64,000 nucleotides of DNA, taken from NCBI GenBank assembly GCA_029959085.1, contig JARWIR010000008.1, positions 16,044,001 through 16,108,000 on the forward strand, read 5' to 3'. The number at the start of each line of letters is the position of its first letter. Within the stretch, counting starts at the first letter, position 1. The notes beneath the pieces were generated by a model that made no database searches, was not told the DNA's origin, and was given only the letters and a program-made list of their open reading frames with translations. This DNA comes from Nemophila menziesii (lineage: Eukaryota > Streptophyta > Magnoliopsida > Boraginales > Hydrophyllaceae). Below are positions 21,610 to 31,552 of this stretch, piece after piece. The translations under genes and the position numbers were made by a program.

Positions 21610-24600
21610 TTGTTTTCTTCATCTGCCATTAATGGCGATTTCAAGCTTTTCTTACTCATTTTAAATTTTCCTCTTCTTTCCGCTACTTTCTCCCTATGGC
21701 GCCATCAACTCAAGATGAAGCTGTGTAACATCAAGAAGGGTGATAAGCGTATGTCTGAGTATTTATCAGAAATTCAAGACCTATGTGATGGTCTTGAAAC
21801 TGCTTCATCTGCACTCCCACTTGAAGACATCATCATGTACACTCTTAAAGGCCTTCCTCATGAATATAATCAATTTAAGTCGAGTATTCGGATAACTAAT
21901 GCTCATACCTCGACATTAAGCTTTCATTCGCTAAGTAGCTTATTAATTTCTGAAGAACTCCATATTTCTATGGCTGATTCGACTGAGAATTTACAAAGCT
22001 CTCACACAGCCTTGTTTACTTCATCCTCACCACAGTCTATGCCTTCAAACAGAGGTGGACGTGCATTTTCGCCTCGTGGTAGAGGTCGTGGACGAGCTAG
22101 AGGAACAGTTGGGAATAATTCGACACCAAATCCCTCATATTCAGGTTACAATTCTTCAAATTCCTCTAATTCAAACGTACCTACCTGTCAAATTTGTGTT
22201 CGTTTTGGTCACTCTGCAATAGATTGTTACTCTCGTGCTGATTTTGTCACTTTCCCTTCACCAAAAGCTTTGCAAAGACAAAATTACTCAGCTCACAACA
22301 CTACAGTTGCTAATTATAATTCATCTAATTTCAACTCGGCTCCACCATCTCCTTCTACATCTTATAATACTCCACAGTCATCTAACTATAATTCATCTTC
22401 ATCAAACTATAATCCGGAGTTATGGTATTTAGATTCTGGGGCTAATAGTCATGTCACACCAGATCAAGGTATGCTTCAAAACTCTTCATCTTATTCTGGT
22501 GCTAACTCTGTAGCTGTTGGTAATGGTCATGCTTTGGATATAGCCAACATTGGGACTCGTAAGCTTTCCTTAAACAACTCATCCTTATACCTTAACTCTA
22601 TCTTACATGTTCCAAAAATTGCTTCAAATTTACTCTCTATTTCTCAATTTACTCGAGATAATAATTGCTGTGTTGTGTTTAATGCAAATTCTGTGTCTAT
22701 TCATGATCTAGCCTCTCACAAACTCTTGTTTCAGGGCCCTTGTGAAGGTGGTCTATATCCTCTTCGAGTTGAGTCCACCATGGTTTCTCCCTCGTTCACA
22801 CCCTCCAAGATTCAGTGTCTTTCTTCTTCAACTGTTTCTTCACAAGCTCAGTTGTGGCATCTTAGACTTGGACACCCCTCTTCAAATGTGTCATCTACTT
22901 TGTCTCATGTTTTAGATACAAAGCTTAACTTCAATGGTGTTTTATGTAATTCTTGTGCTACTTCTAAATCTCACAAGCTATCTTTTCCTTTGTCTACATC
23001 TAGAAGTAAATTTCCTTTTAGTTTAATACACTCAGATGTTTGGGGTCCATCTCCCATTGCATCTTGTTCTTCTTTTAAGTATTACATTGTGTTTATTGAT
23101 GATTTCAGTCGATTTTCTTGGATTTATCCTCTTGTTCATAAATCAGATGTTCCTAAAATATTTCAAATATTCTATGAAATGATTCTTACTCAATTCAAAC
23201 TAAAAATTCAAACTCTAAGGTCAGACAATGGTGGTGAATACACTAGTTTCATTTTGCAAAATTTTCTTCAATCAAAAGGCATTATTCATCAAACTAGTTG
23301 TCCTCACACACCTGAACAAAATGGCATCTCTGAAAGAAAACATAGACACTTGATAGAAACCACTAGAACCTTGCTAACTCACAGTTCACTACCTCACAAA
23401 TTTTGGCTTGAAGCCTTATCTGCTAGTGTCTATTTAATAAATATATTACCCACCCCTTCCCTTCAGAATAAATCTCCTTATGAGATGCTTTATCAAACTA
23501 CACCTTCTTACTCTCATCTTAAAGTCTTTGGGTGTCTTTGTTATCCATGGCTCAAGCCATATAGCTCTCATAAACTTGCACCTAAATCTGAAATATGTGT
23601 TTTTCTTGGTTATTGCTCACATTCCAAGGGTTACAAATGTTATTCTTTGTCATCTAAAAAGGTTTTTATCTCAAGGCATGTTGTTTTCAATGAGTGTCAA
23701 TTCCCTTTTGAAAGTTCATTCCCTATTGATACTCCTCAACATGATCAACCCTCTACATCCTATATTGATTTGTTTGAGTCTCACATTAATCCTAATTCTA
23801 TTTCTCACCCTTTCTCATCTGTCATAAACTCTACACCTCAGGCACATATATCTCAGCCTGAGTTACCAAATGACCAACCCTCTTCTTCACCTATACATAA
23901 TCCTTCACCTACACCTCCTCCTATACAAACTAGACACCCTATGGTCACCAGAAAACAAACAGGTTCTTTAAAACCTTCCTATAAGTGTCAAAATATCTCC
24001 CTTACTCCTCCTCTTGTTGAACCTACTACATTTAAGGAAGCTATCAATTCTCAATGTTGGTTAATGGCTATGAATGATGAATATACGGCCTTAAAGAAAC
24101 AAAATACTTGGGAACTAGTTCCACCTCCTCATGGTAGAGTTCCTATTACTTGCAAATGGATATATAAGTTAAAAAGAAATGCTAATGGTTCAATTGCAAG
24201 ATGTAAAGCCAGACTTGTGGCTCGTGGTTTCTTACAAGAGTACGGGTTAGACTACACTGAAACCTTCGCTCCTGTGGTCAAACATCAAACTCTGAGAGTT
24301 GTATTATCACTTGCTATTTCTTCTAACTGGAAATTACATCAGTTAGATGTATCAAATGCCTTTTTACATGGCAATTTAGAGGAAGAGGTGTATATGACTC
24401 AACCTCAAGGTTTCATTAACAAAGAACATCCGCATTATGTGTGTAAGCTAAAAAGATCTCTATATGGTCTTAAACAAGCTCCAAGAGCTTGGAATTTGCT
24501 TCTAACTTCATTTCTTGAGTCTCTTCAGTTTGTTGTATGTCCTGCTGATACATCAATGTTCACTAAAGGCTCAGGTGATAACTTATCTATAGTATTAATT

Positions 24601-25569
24601 TATGTGGATGATTTAGTTATTACAGGCTCAGCTTCAGCTGAGATTTTATCACTCATATCAGCCTTGAAAAATCGTTTCGAGATGAAAGAACTTGGCAATT
24701 TGTCTTATTTTCTTGGCCTTCAAATTCAATCTTCCTCGGAATGTATCACTGTATCTCAGAGTAGTTATGCTACTTCTATATTAACTAGAGCTGGTATGAG
24801 TAATTGTAAGGCTTCTTCAACACCAACCTTGAATAAGTACTCTATCAAATCTGATTTTTCACTTCAGCCATTTGAAGATCCCTTCTTATTTAGGAGTTTG
24901 ACTGGAGCACTTCAATATTTAACCATTACAAGGCCTGACATAGCATTTGCTGTTAACCAAATTTGTCAAGCCATGCACCATCCTACGAATGGTAATTTTG
25001 ATTGCCTCAAAAAGCTGCTACGTTACATTAAAGGTACAATTGACTATGGTTTAAAATTTGTACCTTCAACTTCTACCTTACACGCTTATTCGGACTCCGA
25101 TTGGGCGAGTAATGCTATTGATAGAAGATCAACTACGGGGTATTGTATATTTCTTGGATCAAACTTAATCTCATGGGGCTCAAAGAAACAAACTACTGTT
25201 TCACGATCATCGACTGAGGCTGAGTATAGAGCTATGGCGTATGTTGCGGCTGAATTAATGTGGATTACTTACTTATTAAAAAGTTTAAAGATTACGTGTT
25301 CTACTTCTACAATTGCTTGTGACAACCAATCTGCCATTGCTCTTGCTACAAATCCTGTCTTTCACACTAGAACACGACATATTGATGTCGATTTTCATTT
25401 TATTCGAGAACAGGTAAAGGTTAAGAAACTTATACTACATCATGTACCTTCATCATCGCAGATTGCAGACATACTTACCAAAGGCCTACAACCTACACCT
25501 TTTATATCTCTTGTGGGCAAACTTCCCCTCTTACGAGTTATCAGTTTGAGGGGGGATAATAGTGTATAA
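21610..25569 (+). CDS. copia-2 gag-pol polyprotein, gag N-terminus deleted
   Basis: A single 1,319-codon frame, but its first 35 or so codons are 5' leader read through. The likely native ATG is at 21696 in another frame. A deletion joins it to the middle of gag at H-Q-L-K-M-K-L-C-N, where copia-1 has about 130 residues before the same point. What remains, in order: C-terminal capsid, Arg/Gly-rich stretch, zinc knuckle C-Q-I-C-V-R-F-G-H-S-A-I-D-C (about residue 193), protease W-Y-L-D-S-G-A (about 272), integrase with H-S-D-V-W-G-P, R-S-D-N-G-G-E-Y and E-Q-N-G-I-S-E-R-K, reverse transcriptase Y-V-D-D-L (about 997), and RNase H D-S-D-W-A-S, S-T-E-A-E-Y-R-A, R-T-R-H-I-D. There is no stop between gag and pol. 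The stop falls 10 bases inside the 3' LTR. Without a full capsid it probably needs a helper element. Confidence 0.93.
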   Translation: MFSSSAINGDFKLFLLILNFPLLSATFSLWRHQLKMKLCNIKKGDKRMSEYLSEIQDLCDGLETASSALPLEDIIMYTLKGLPHEYNQFKSSIRITNAHTSTLSFHSLSSLLISEELHISMADSTENLQSSHTALFTSSSPQSMPSNRGGRAFSPRGRGRGRARGTVGNNSTPNPSYSGYNSSNSSNSNVPTCQICVRFGHSAIDCYSRADFVTFPSPKALQRQNYSAHNTTVANYNSSNFNSAPPSPSTSYNTPQSSNYNSSSSNYNPELWYLDSGANSHVTPDQGMLQNSSSYSGANSVAVGNGHALDIANIGTRKLSLNNSSLYLNSILHVPKIASNLLSISQFTRDNNCCVVFNANSVSIHDLASHKLLFQGPCEGGLYPLRVESTMVSPSFTPSKIQCLSSSTVSSQAQLWHLRLGHPSSNVSSTLSHVLDTKLNFNGVLCNSCATSKSHKLSFPLSTSRSKFPFSLIHSDVWGPSPIASCSSFKYYIVFIDDFSRFSWIYPLVHKSDVPKIFQIFYEMILTQFKLKIQTLRSDNGGEYTSFILQNFLQSKGIIHQTSCPHTPEQNGISERKHRHLIETTRTLLTHSSLPHKFWLEALSASVYLINILPTPSLQNKSPYEMLYQTTPSYSHLKVFGCLCYPWLKPYSSHKLAPKSEICVFLGYCSHSKGYKCYSLSSKKVFISRHVVFNECQFPFESSFPIDTPQHDQPSTSYIDLFESHINPNSISHPFSSVINSTPQAHISQPELPNDQPSSSPIHNPSPTPPPIQTRHPMVTRKQTGSLKPSYKCQNISLTPPLVEPTTFKEAINSQCWLMAMNDEYTALKKQNTWELVPPPHGRVPITCKWIYKLKRNANGSIARCKARLVARGFLQEYGLDYTETFAPVVKHQTLRVVLSLAISSNWKLHQLDVSNAFLHGNLEEEVYMTQPQGFINKEHPHYVCKLKRSLYGLKQAPRAWNLLLTSFLESLQFVVCPADTSMFTKGSGDNLSIVLIYVDDLVITGSASAEILSLISALKNRFEMKELGNLSYFLGLQIQSSSECITVSQSSYATSILTRAGMSNCKASSTPTLNKYSIKSDFSLQPFEDPFLFRSLTGALQYLTITRPDIAFAVNQICQAMHHPTNGNFDCLKKLLRYIKGTIDYGLKFVPSTSTLHAYSDSDWASNAIDRRSTTGYCIFLGSNLISWGSKKQTTVSRSSTEAEYRAMAYVAAELMWITYLLKSLKITCSTSTIACDNQSAIALATNPVFHTRTRHIDVDFHFIREQVKVKKLILHHVPSSSQIADILTKGLQPTPFISLVGKLPLLRVISLRGDNSV
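25545..25556 (+). promoter_or_regulatory. copia-2 polypurine tract
   Basis: The purine run TTTGAGGGGGGA lies directly before the 3' LTR and resembles the copia-1 tract. Confidence 0.85.
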
Positions 25570-25773
25570 GATAAGATATAGTGTATAGGATAAGATAGCT
25601 CATGTAGTGACTCATGTAGTGACTCATAGATAAGACAAAATAGTACAATTAGTTGTTAGTCATGCAAAACCACACAATGCTCTACATTGTGTACTATATA
25701 TATTCCTATCTTGTAAACAGTTTTACAATCAATCAATATACACATTTCTATTATCTTTATTCTCTTGTTAATA
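25557..25773 (+). repeat. copia-2 3' LTR (217 bp)
   Basis: No difference from the 5' LTR was seen on reading both through. Confidence 0.93.
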
Positions 25774-25781
25774 TTAACATC

Positions 25782-25830
25782 CTCTGGACACTTGCTTAAA
25801 GAGTCCACAGAACTCATCCAGTTTAACATC
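25782..25830. repeat. 49-bp tandem duplication, right copy
   Basis: The intact copy of the unit that copia-2 split at 21308-21353, ending TTTAACATC. Confidence 0.85.
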
Positions 25831-25871
25831 CCATACAAAGATTGTGGAAAATGGAGGAAATGGATCCAACC

Positions 25872-26153
25872 CAGGGTCACATTTCGGGGGCCCTAAGCGA
25901 ATTCACAAAATGAGGCCCTCTACATAAATAAAAATATTATTACTATCAGTGTCGTTCGAACTCTAGACCTCATAACTGAAAACATGACACATTACCACCA
26001 AACTAACAACACTACTTTTACATATTCATTTAAATTTGGGATATATATATACACACACATAATATATTTAGATGATCGGGGCCTCCTAAAAACGTCAAAA
26101 AGTCGGAGGCCCTAAACGGCCGCGTCTTTTGCTTTACTATAGGACCGGCCCTG
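25872..26153. mobile_element. short hAT-type MITE
   Basis: A 282-bp insertion starting CAGGGTCAC and ending GACCGGCCCTG, with a perfect 8-bp duplication ATCCAACC (25864-25871 and 26154-26161). GGGGCCCTAAGCG near its left end and GGAGGCCCTAAACGG near its right end relate it to the element at 7425-8347. Confidence 0.88.
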
Positions 26154-26161
26154 ATCCAACC

Positions 26162-27235
26162 TCTCCTTTTTTACAATTCGTAGGAGGAAGAATTCATATT
26201 TTGGTCAACTATAAATTCAAAGAATCCAATAACGAAGCTGAGTACGAGGCACTAGCTAGGGGAGAGCACGGGTCGGTTTTACCCGGTTTTGTGGCTCGGG
26301 TAAACCAAGGGTAATATATTTCGGTTTAAGAAATTGTTTAGGTAACTCAAGGGTAGGGTAAAAAAAAATTACCCTCGGGTTAATTTGGGTTACCCTTCGG
26401 GTACCTTCGGTTTACCCTCGGGGTCAACCATGGTCAAACTTTTTTTTAACACAAAATTGATATCATAAAAAATCAAACTCGAATTGCACCTATTACATAC
26501 GAATAACTTTGCAAAACAAACTTTTGATAATTCGAGAATCTAAATAGTTTGTCAATTAAAGACTATATTAGAGTTTTTAAAAAAAATATTTTTACCTTAA
26601 GTGTAAATATTATCAGTTGGAACAATTAATTTACGGTTTTTCAGTTTGGGTTTACCTAACCCAATGGTTTGGGTAATTTATGGGCAAAATAGTTGGACCC
26701 GAAAAATTAATAGGTAACCCAAAGGGTAAAGTTAGCTTAGGTAAAATTACCCATTTTTTAAGATCGGTTTAACCAAAACTCGGGTCGGTTTTCGGTTTTG
26801 TTAAAATTATGCTCACCCCTAGCACTAGCTCAATTGAAAGATGACATTTCTCTTGACTCTCCATGTTTGACTCTTCACTTTTTTTCTTTGTCGGTTTAAC
26901 TTTATACTTAAGAATGATAATATGTATATATATATAGCTGAGATCAATAGTCTCAAAGCATCCTTCCAATTGTATTCCATCACTCATGTTGCTCGAGAGA
27001 AAAATACCCAAGGTCGTATATTAGAAATGATGGCAGTTGAGAACCAAGTGTCCGAAAGAGTCACCCTTAAACGACTAGAGGAGTTGAGCATTCAATATGG
27101 ACTGCACCTGGTAAAACTAGGATGGATCACACATATACGAATGTATTAACCCATGTCACCTTCCCCGACGAGTCTTTGGATACTCGCAAATTCTGCACTC
27201 GCGCAATACATTATTGTTAGGAACATATCAATATT
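26162..27235 (+). mobile_element. Tat-like gypsy RNase H/integrase remnant
   Basis: After the MITE the gypsy element resumes: S-N-N-E-A-E-Y-E-A-L-A (26228-26262), a typical second RNase H block, is split by another hAT MITE (26257-26821). It then continues with L-A-Q-L-K-D-D near 26825. From about 26935 come F-Q-L-Y-S-I-T-H-V-A-R-E-K-N-T and K-R-L-E-E-L-S-I, then G-W-I-T-H-I-R-M-Y and a degenerate integrase start. It is lost after about 27235. This closes the interval that begins near 10 kb. Confidence 0.78.
26257..26821. mobile_element. hAT-type MITE, TAGGGGAGAGCA ends
   Basis: A 565-bp element opening TAGGGGAGAGCACGGG and closing TGCTCACCCCTA, with a perfect 8-bp duplication GCACTAGC (26249-26256 and 26822-26829). 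GGGTCGGTTTT and GGGTAACCC-like words recur in the subterminal parts. It sits inside the gypsy RNase H. Confidence 0.88.
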
Positions 27236-27626
27236 CCTTGGACCTTTAATTAATTTGGATATTATATAATAAATTAATTATGACTATGGACTAATTAAAT
27301 TTAGTTTTTTTTGGTCTAGTAAGTAAAGCACATGCCAAAAAAAAAATGACATCGTGGGATTAGGAGTTTGTGTATTGACTCCATTGTCCATATAATTATT
27401 TATACAGAGAAAGAGAGAGGCAAGGCCATTGAAAAGATAAAAAAAGATTTATTAGTTCCTATCTTTCTATTGGGGTACATATTCTTTTATAAATCTTTAA
27501 TAACAAGTCTCTCTCAAGATAGACCTTTCATATTTAGCCTAAATGTATTTTAATGTGACAAACTATATCCTAAACACTATCTCTATCTCTCTCATGTTTT
27601 GTTTATCTCCTTAAAACATTTTTAAA

Positions 27627-27748
27627 GAGATACATAGTTGGCCTAGTGGTTAGGTCACTCCGCAGAGACCAAGAGCACCTGGGATCGAATTTCATTGGAG
27701 TCATTTACTCCGAGTCCAAAGTGGCTCTCTCATGTATTCAAAAAAAAA
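27627..27748 (+). mobile_element. tRNA-derived SINE (family 1), full length
   Basis: It has a tRNA-like head TGGCCTAGTGGTTAGG, a B-box-like GGGATCGAATTTC, the tail GACTCCGAGTCCAAAGTGG / CTCTCTCATGTATTC (positions about 27700-27739) and poly-A. A 12-bp duplication AACATTTTTAAA lies at 27615-27626 and 27749-27760. Confidence 0.85.
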
Positions 27749-27760
27749 AACATTTTTAAA

Positions 27761-28460
27761 CACATCTCCGGAAACACTTACACTTAAACTCAAAACTTAG
27801 TTCTATTATCTCTCTAATGTTTTGTTTCATATCTTATGATTTGTGTGGAATTAGATCTCAAGTATAACTACAAAATTTCTTAATATGTAATTTCTAACAA
27901 CTTTGATGAAAACAATTATTTTCATTTGAGAATCACAACAAAATCCGTGTACAAAAATAGAAGCGATATTGTCATGCCGACAAGATGAAACCGAACATAT
28001 GATTTATGAAAGCGTCATATACTGATTCATGAAAGTGTCATGATTTCCACATGGGGAACCCTGTATCAAGGATAAAATTCATATGCAAGAAACAATATCG
28101 ACTTTGTCATGCCGACTAGAAGAAACCAGACACCCGGTTTGGTAAAGCGTCATACCATTCTACAACGGAAACCCAATATCAAGGCTAAAGTGTCAACTCG
28201 GTTTTAGAAACATATCTGTTGGATTTTCGATCTATAGAACATTAAATGTGCAACGGGGAAATAGGACAATCTGACCAAAGCATCAACGTGATTTGTAGAA
28301 GCGTCAAACCGGTGTACAAAAGCATTACCCCAATTTGCAAAAGCGTCGTGCCATGTCCTCTTTTTAAAACCCATTTCAATACATCGAAGTTGAAGACAAT
28401 GGCTATATATATGTCTTCCAAGAGATAATTCAACACTCTTTAATCCTACAACTACCACCA
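27761..28460. repeat. non-coding stretch with degenerate GCGTCAT repeats
   Basis: Between about 27962 and 28355, words such as AAAGCGTCAT, GAAAGTGTCATG, TTGTCATGCCGAC and AGCGTCAAACC recur irregularly, roughly every 30-60 bases. The duplicated TTGTCATGCCGAC lines fall about 125 bases apart (27969, 28096). A TATA-like CTATATATATG follows at about 28402, so this could be U3 of an old LTR. No protein is encoded. Confidence 0.45.
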
Positions 28461-28468
28461 CTCTCAAG

Positions 28469-29109
28469 TAGGGCTGTAAACGAGTCGAGACGAGCCGAGC
28501 CGAGCCGAATAGTAGATGTGCAGGTTTGTTTTTTTAGTTGTAGATTTAAGCGAGACGAGCTTTGAAGTTAGTGTTTGAGCCCGACTCGTGAGAATATAAC
28601 AAAGCTCGATCTCGAAAGCTCGTTAAAAGTGTTTCGAGCTCGAGCTCAAAAGCTCGTTTAAATATATTTCGAGCTCAAACTCTTTTTTATCTCGAAGTTC
28701 TTTGAATTAATTATAAGATAGATGGTTGCAAATCTTTTAATTATATAGATTTTCAATTAGAACATAATTGACTATCATAAACTATCATAAAATACAATCA
28801 CATAATCTATTTTTGGAATGTTGAATTTTGAATGGTCTTTTATAATTGGGATAAGATAGGTTTCGAATATAGTAACTAGTTTTAAATTTTTGAATTGTCA
28901 AATATTAGAAAAATAATATTTAATAGATATTTATATTTTTCACGAGCTTTTATGAAAAGCTCGCGAGCAGGCCCAACTCGGCTCGTTCAACAAACGAGCT
29001 CATTTTTTGGCTCAAGCTCGGCTCGTCTAATTTAACGAATGATCTCGAGCCAAGTTTTTTTGAGCCAATCTCGAGCTGCTCCCGAGCGAATTGGTTCATT
29101 ACAACCCTA
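28469..29109. mobile_element. hAT-type MITE, TAGGGCTGTAAAC ends
   Basis: A 641-bp element opening TAGGGCTGTAAACGAG and closing TTACAACCCTA, with a perfect 8-bp duplication CTCTCAAG (28461-28468 and 29110-29117). GAGCTCG, GAGCCGAG and AGCTCGTT words are dense near both ends. Confidence 0.9.
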
Positions 29110-29117
29110 CTCTCAAG

Positions 29118-29480
29118 CATTCATTTCAAGTTTACAATTTCACATCCACTCAAAGAAGAAGATCTACATTCAAGCCTCATTTCAAATCATCTCATCAAGG
29201 AGACTTTATTTCATTCTGCAATCATATAAACTTTCATTACATTATTTCCCTAGACTAGAACCTAATACTCACAAGATTTTAGAGAAGAGGTTCTTGCATA
29301 TCTATGAAGAAGCGAAAATCTTCCTTTTGGAAGTAAAAACTTGTGTAGAAATTGCACAAGATATTTGCTTGATTTATTCAAGCTTCCAATGAATACGTTT
29401 AGTGACTCCTAAACCCCACAAAAACGAGCAATTATTTGCGAGATATCTTTGCAAAAGTTTTTTCAGAATTTGACAATTGA
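29118..29480. other. non-coding, possible LTR U5 or leader
   Basis: It continues the non-coding sequence interrupted by the MITE at 28469-29109. It is AC/T-rich without domains, consistent with an untranslated leader of an old LTR, but that is inference. Confidence 0.35.
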
Positions 29481-30150
29481 TATAGAGTATTTAGAAATGG
29501 CTCGAAGCACTGATTTTATAAGAACTTACTTACCTCCATCTGGAAAAATCTTTTCCTTTTTCTCTACAGTTCTATTGGAAACTCGATCTCTGAGTTAGTT
29601 GAGCGACCAACTGAACTTTTCTTCCATTACGACTCATAGAAATGTCCAAATATATTCCAATCAATTGTGATATCTGAATCCCTAAAGAGTTAACGACATG
29701 ATTAATCATTTTTTGCGGAGGACTTTTGCTGAAGCATATACTGGAGTTACTCAAATTTACTCTTTTACTGGAATCCAAACAGTATTAATGAAGGTCAACG
29801 TTTACTTTTCCTTGAAGAAAATATGCAAGAGAAAATCATCCGCAAAGGAAATATGTGAAAGTATCGGGCATTCTCTAACCAATTTAAGCCCCTTAATATT
29901 GCCTTCTCGCATCTCGAAGTTAATATGATGCACCAGAGTTTTAGTAATGAGACAAAAAAAGAATGGTGAGAGCATGTCACTCTATCTAATATCATTGGAC
30001 TAAAAAATGGTATCAATAACTTCCACATTAAATGCCACTTGATATTTCACCATCATCACACAATTAAGAATCCATCCAATTCAAGCCTCATAAAAATCCA
30101 ACTTACGCAGTACTTATTCTAAAAAATCACAAAAGTACGTGTCCATATCA
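29481..30150 (-). mobile_element. LINE reverse transcriptase remnant
   Basis: On the minus strand, broken frames give, in order, D-M-L-S-P-F-F-F, then G-L-K-L-V-R-E-C-P-I-L-S-H-I-S-F-A-D-D with the RT active-site F-A-D-D, then a Y-L-G-x-P-like region and G-G-K...V-L-I-K-S-V. Several stops and shifts are present. Confidence 0.78.
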
Positions 30151-30690
30151 AGTTCAATATTTTTTTTTGCCAAAAGCGATTATATAAATAGAGATTAAAT
30201 CAGAATACAAAGATAAACTCAGCCAATCCCTCTAGTTATGGGAGAATCTAGCAAAAGTTGCGCTAACTGGGGAGGGAATTTAACAAACCAATCACTTGGA
30301 AAAACACTTGAAAGCTGTTTCTTTGTGAGCAATCGGTAATAAAAAAATTCCTCCTACCGACATGGAAGAACTTAACTAATCTATTACAAATAAGGAATTT
30401 AATATCATCATAGAAAATTTTATTCTTAGCAACCAGAGGCGTCTTTGGAGAATTCAGCAAGTCCACCACCATCTTGTTATCACACACCATGCGAATGTCT
30501 TCAGAATGGAAGTTCATAGCTGAGATAAGTCCATTGCGCACCCCCTAAAATTCCAGCTTCCTCAACACTGCTAGACAAGAAAGACCATGCACACCCATAA
30601 ACTAATTTGTCATGTGTGTCTCCAAGTATACAAGATGATGATGAGTTCTTATCTGGGGGTATAAGATGCATCAGTATGAACAATAATAGA
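30151..30690 (-). mobile_element. second LINE 3' end (RNase H), nested in the first
   Basis: Minus-strand frames contain H-S-E-D-I-R-M-V-C-D-N-K-M-V-V-D-L-L-N-S-P and V-K-F-F-H-V-G-R-R, the RVT_3 RNase H blocks. It then has a 3' UTR ending in a poly-A (poly-T near 30162-30170 on the plus strand). RNase H lies upstream of the RT fragment in minus orientation, so these are two LINE copies, one inserted in the other. Confidence 0.72.
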
Positions 30691-30699
30691 CTTAGATTT

Positions 30700-31136
30700 C
30701 AAATTAAGACTCCCAAATCTCCTTTCAATGAGGATCGGGTAGTACTTTATTATTTCTTGCGAGGATGTGTATGTTTTGAAGTATCACAATCCTCATTAGA
30801 CTTATTGTGTTAAATATTTGAGTATCTTGATTGTATCTTTGTTTATTAGTCTCAGAGGTAATCTTTAATTATATTCATTAAATGCATCATAAGCTTTTAG
30901 GGATATAAATAGTGTAAGAGTGGGTTATGGTAGTTCATTCAAAGGAGGACTTGTTTTTACTTTTCCATATATTCCAAAGAATAAAATTTCAATAGATTAA
31001 TAATAGAAACTCAAAACATCTTACTCTCTTGTTTATTATTGAAAATAAACCATTTTACCCATTTAATTTTGTTACATAATTAGTGAATTTTTAGGATACG
31101 GGTTTAACACTGTAATCCTTGTGATGATTACTTATC
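30700..31136. other. non-coding spacer
   Basis: AT-rich, without domains or paired ends. It may be more of the outer LINE, but no conserved residues could be assigned. Confidence 0.4.
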
Positions 31137-31143
31137 AAGTTTT

Positions 31144-31261
31144 CACCTTTTTAAAACCTTGGAGAGCAACTTTGGACTAAGAGTCATTTAACTCTGTTCA
31201 GACCTATACCGCTTAAAAGGAAAATCAAGATCTTGGCCAGTTGAGCTAACCCCAACTAGTT
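31144..31261 (-). mobile_element. tRNA-derived SINE (family 1 relative), reverse orientation
   Basis: Minus strand: a head AGTTGGGGTTAGCTCAACTGG-like (A-box), a decayed middle, then GACTCTTAGTCCAAAGTTGC, the family tail. A short AAGTTTT repeat flanks it (31137-31143 and 31262-31268). Confidence 0.6.
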
Positions 31262-31552
31262 AAGTTTTATTACTTTTTTATACCGGAACAAATCAAACTA
31301 AAGTAGATTATATCAAAAAATTATCACCCTGAAATCAAGCCATTCATTCTAAAAAAATTAGTTCTTCCTTTATTTAAACAAATTCAAGTTTAATAAATTC
31401 TGGTTAATAAAAAGATAAAAACTCTAGGTTGAAAGATAGTAATATAAAAAGTGTATATAATAAATATTATATTAAAGTATAAAAATTAACTAATATCATT
31501 TATTTCTTTATAAAATTTATTCATCAATATCACACTTCAAACTACAGTTAAG

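Larger units (their letters stand above)
21354..25773 (+). mobile_element. Ty1/copia retrotransposon, copy 2 (recent)
   Basis: A 4,420-bp element related to copia-1, flanked by a perfect 5-bp duplication TTAAC (21349-21353 and 25774-25778). Both LTRs are 217 bp and appear identical, so insertion was recent. The LTRs start TAATAG and end TTAATA, giving TA...TA ends instead of TG...CA. The primer site and the target duplication fix these ends. pol is fully open. The gag start and about 110-140 residues of capsid are deleted. Confidence 0.94.

Noticed and set aside
27627..27700. tRNA gene
   Set aside because: The A and B boxes are present, but no cloverleaf can be drawn. A poly-A end and a 12-bp target duplication show a SINE.
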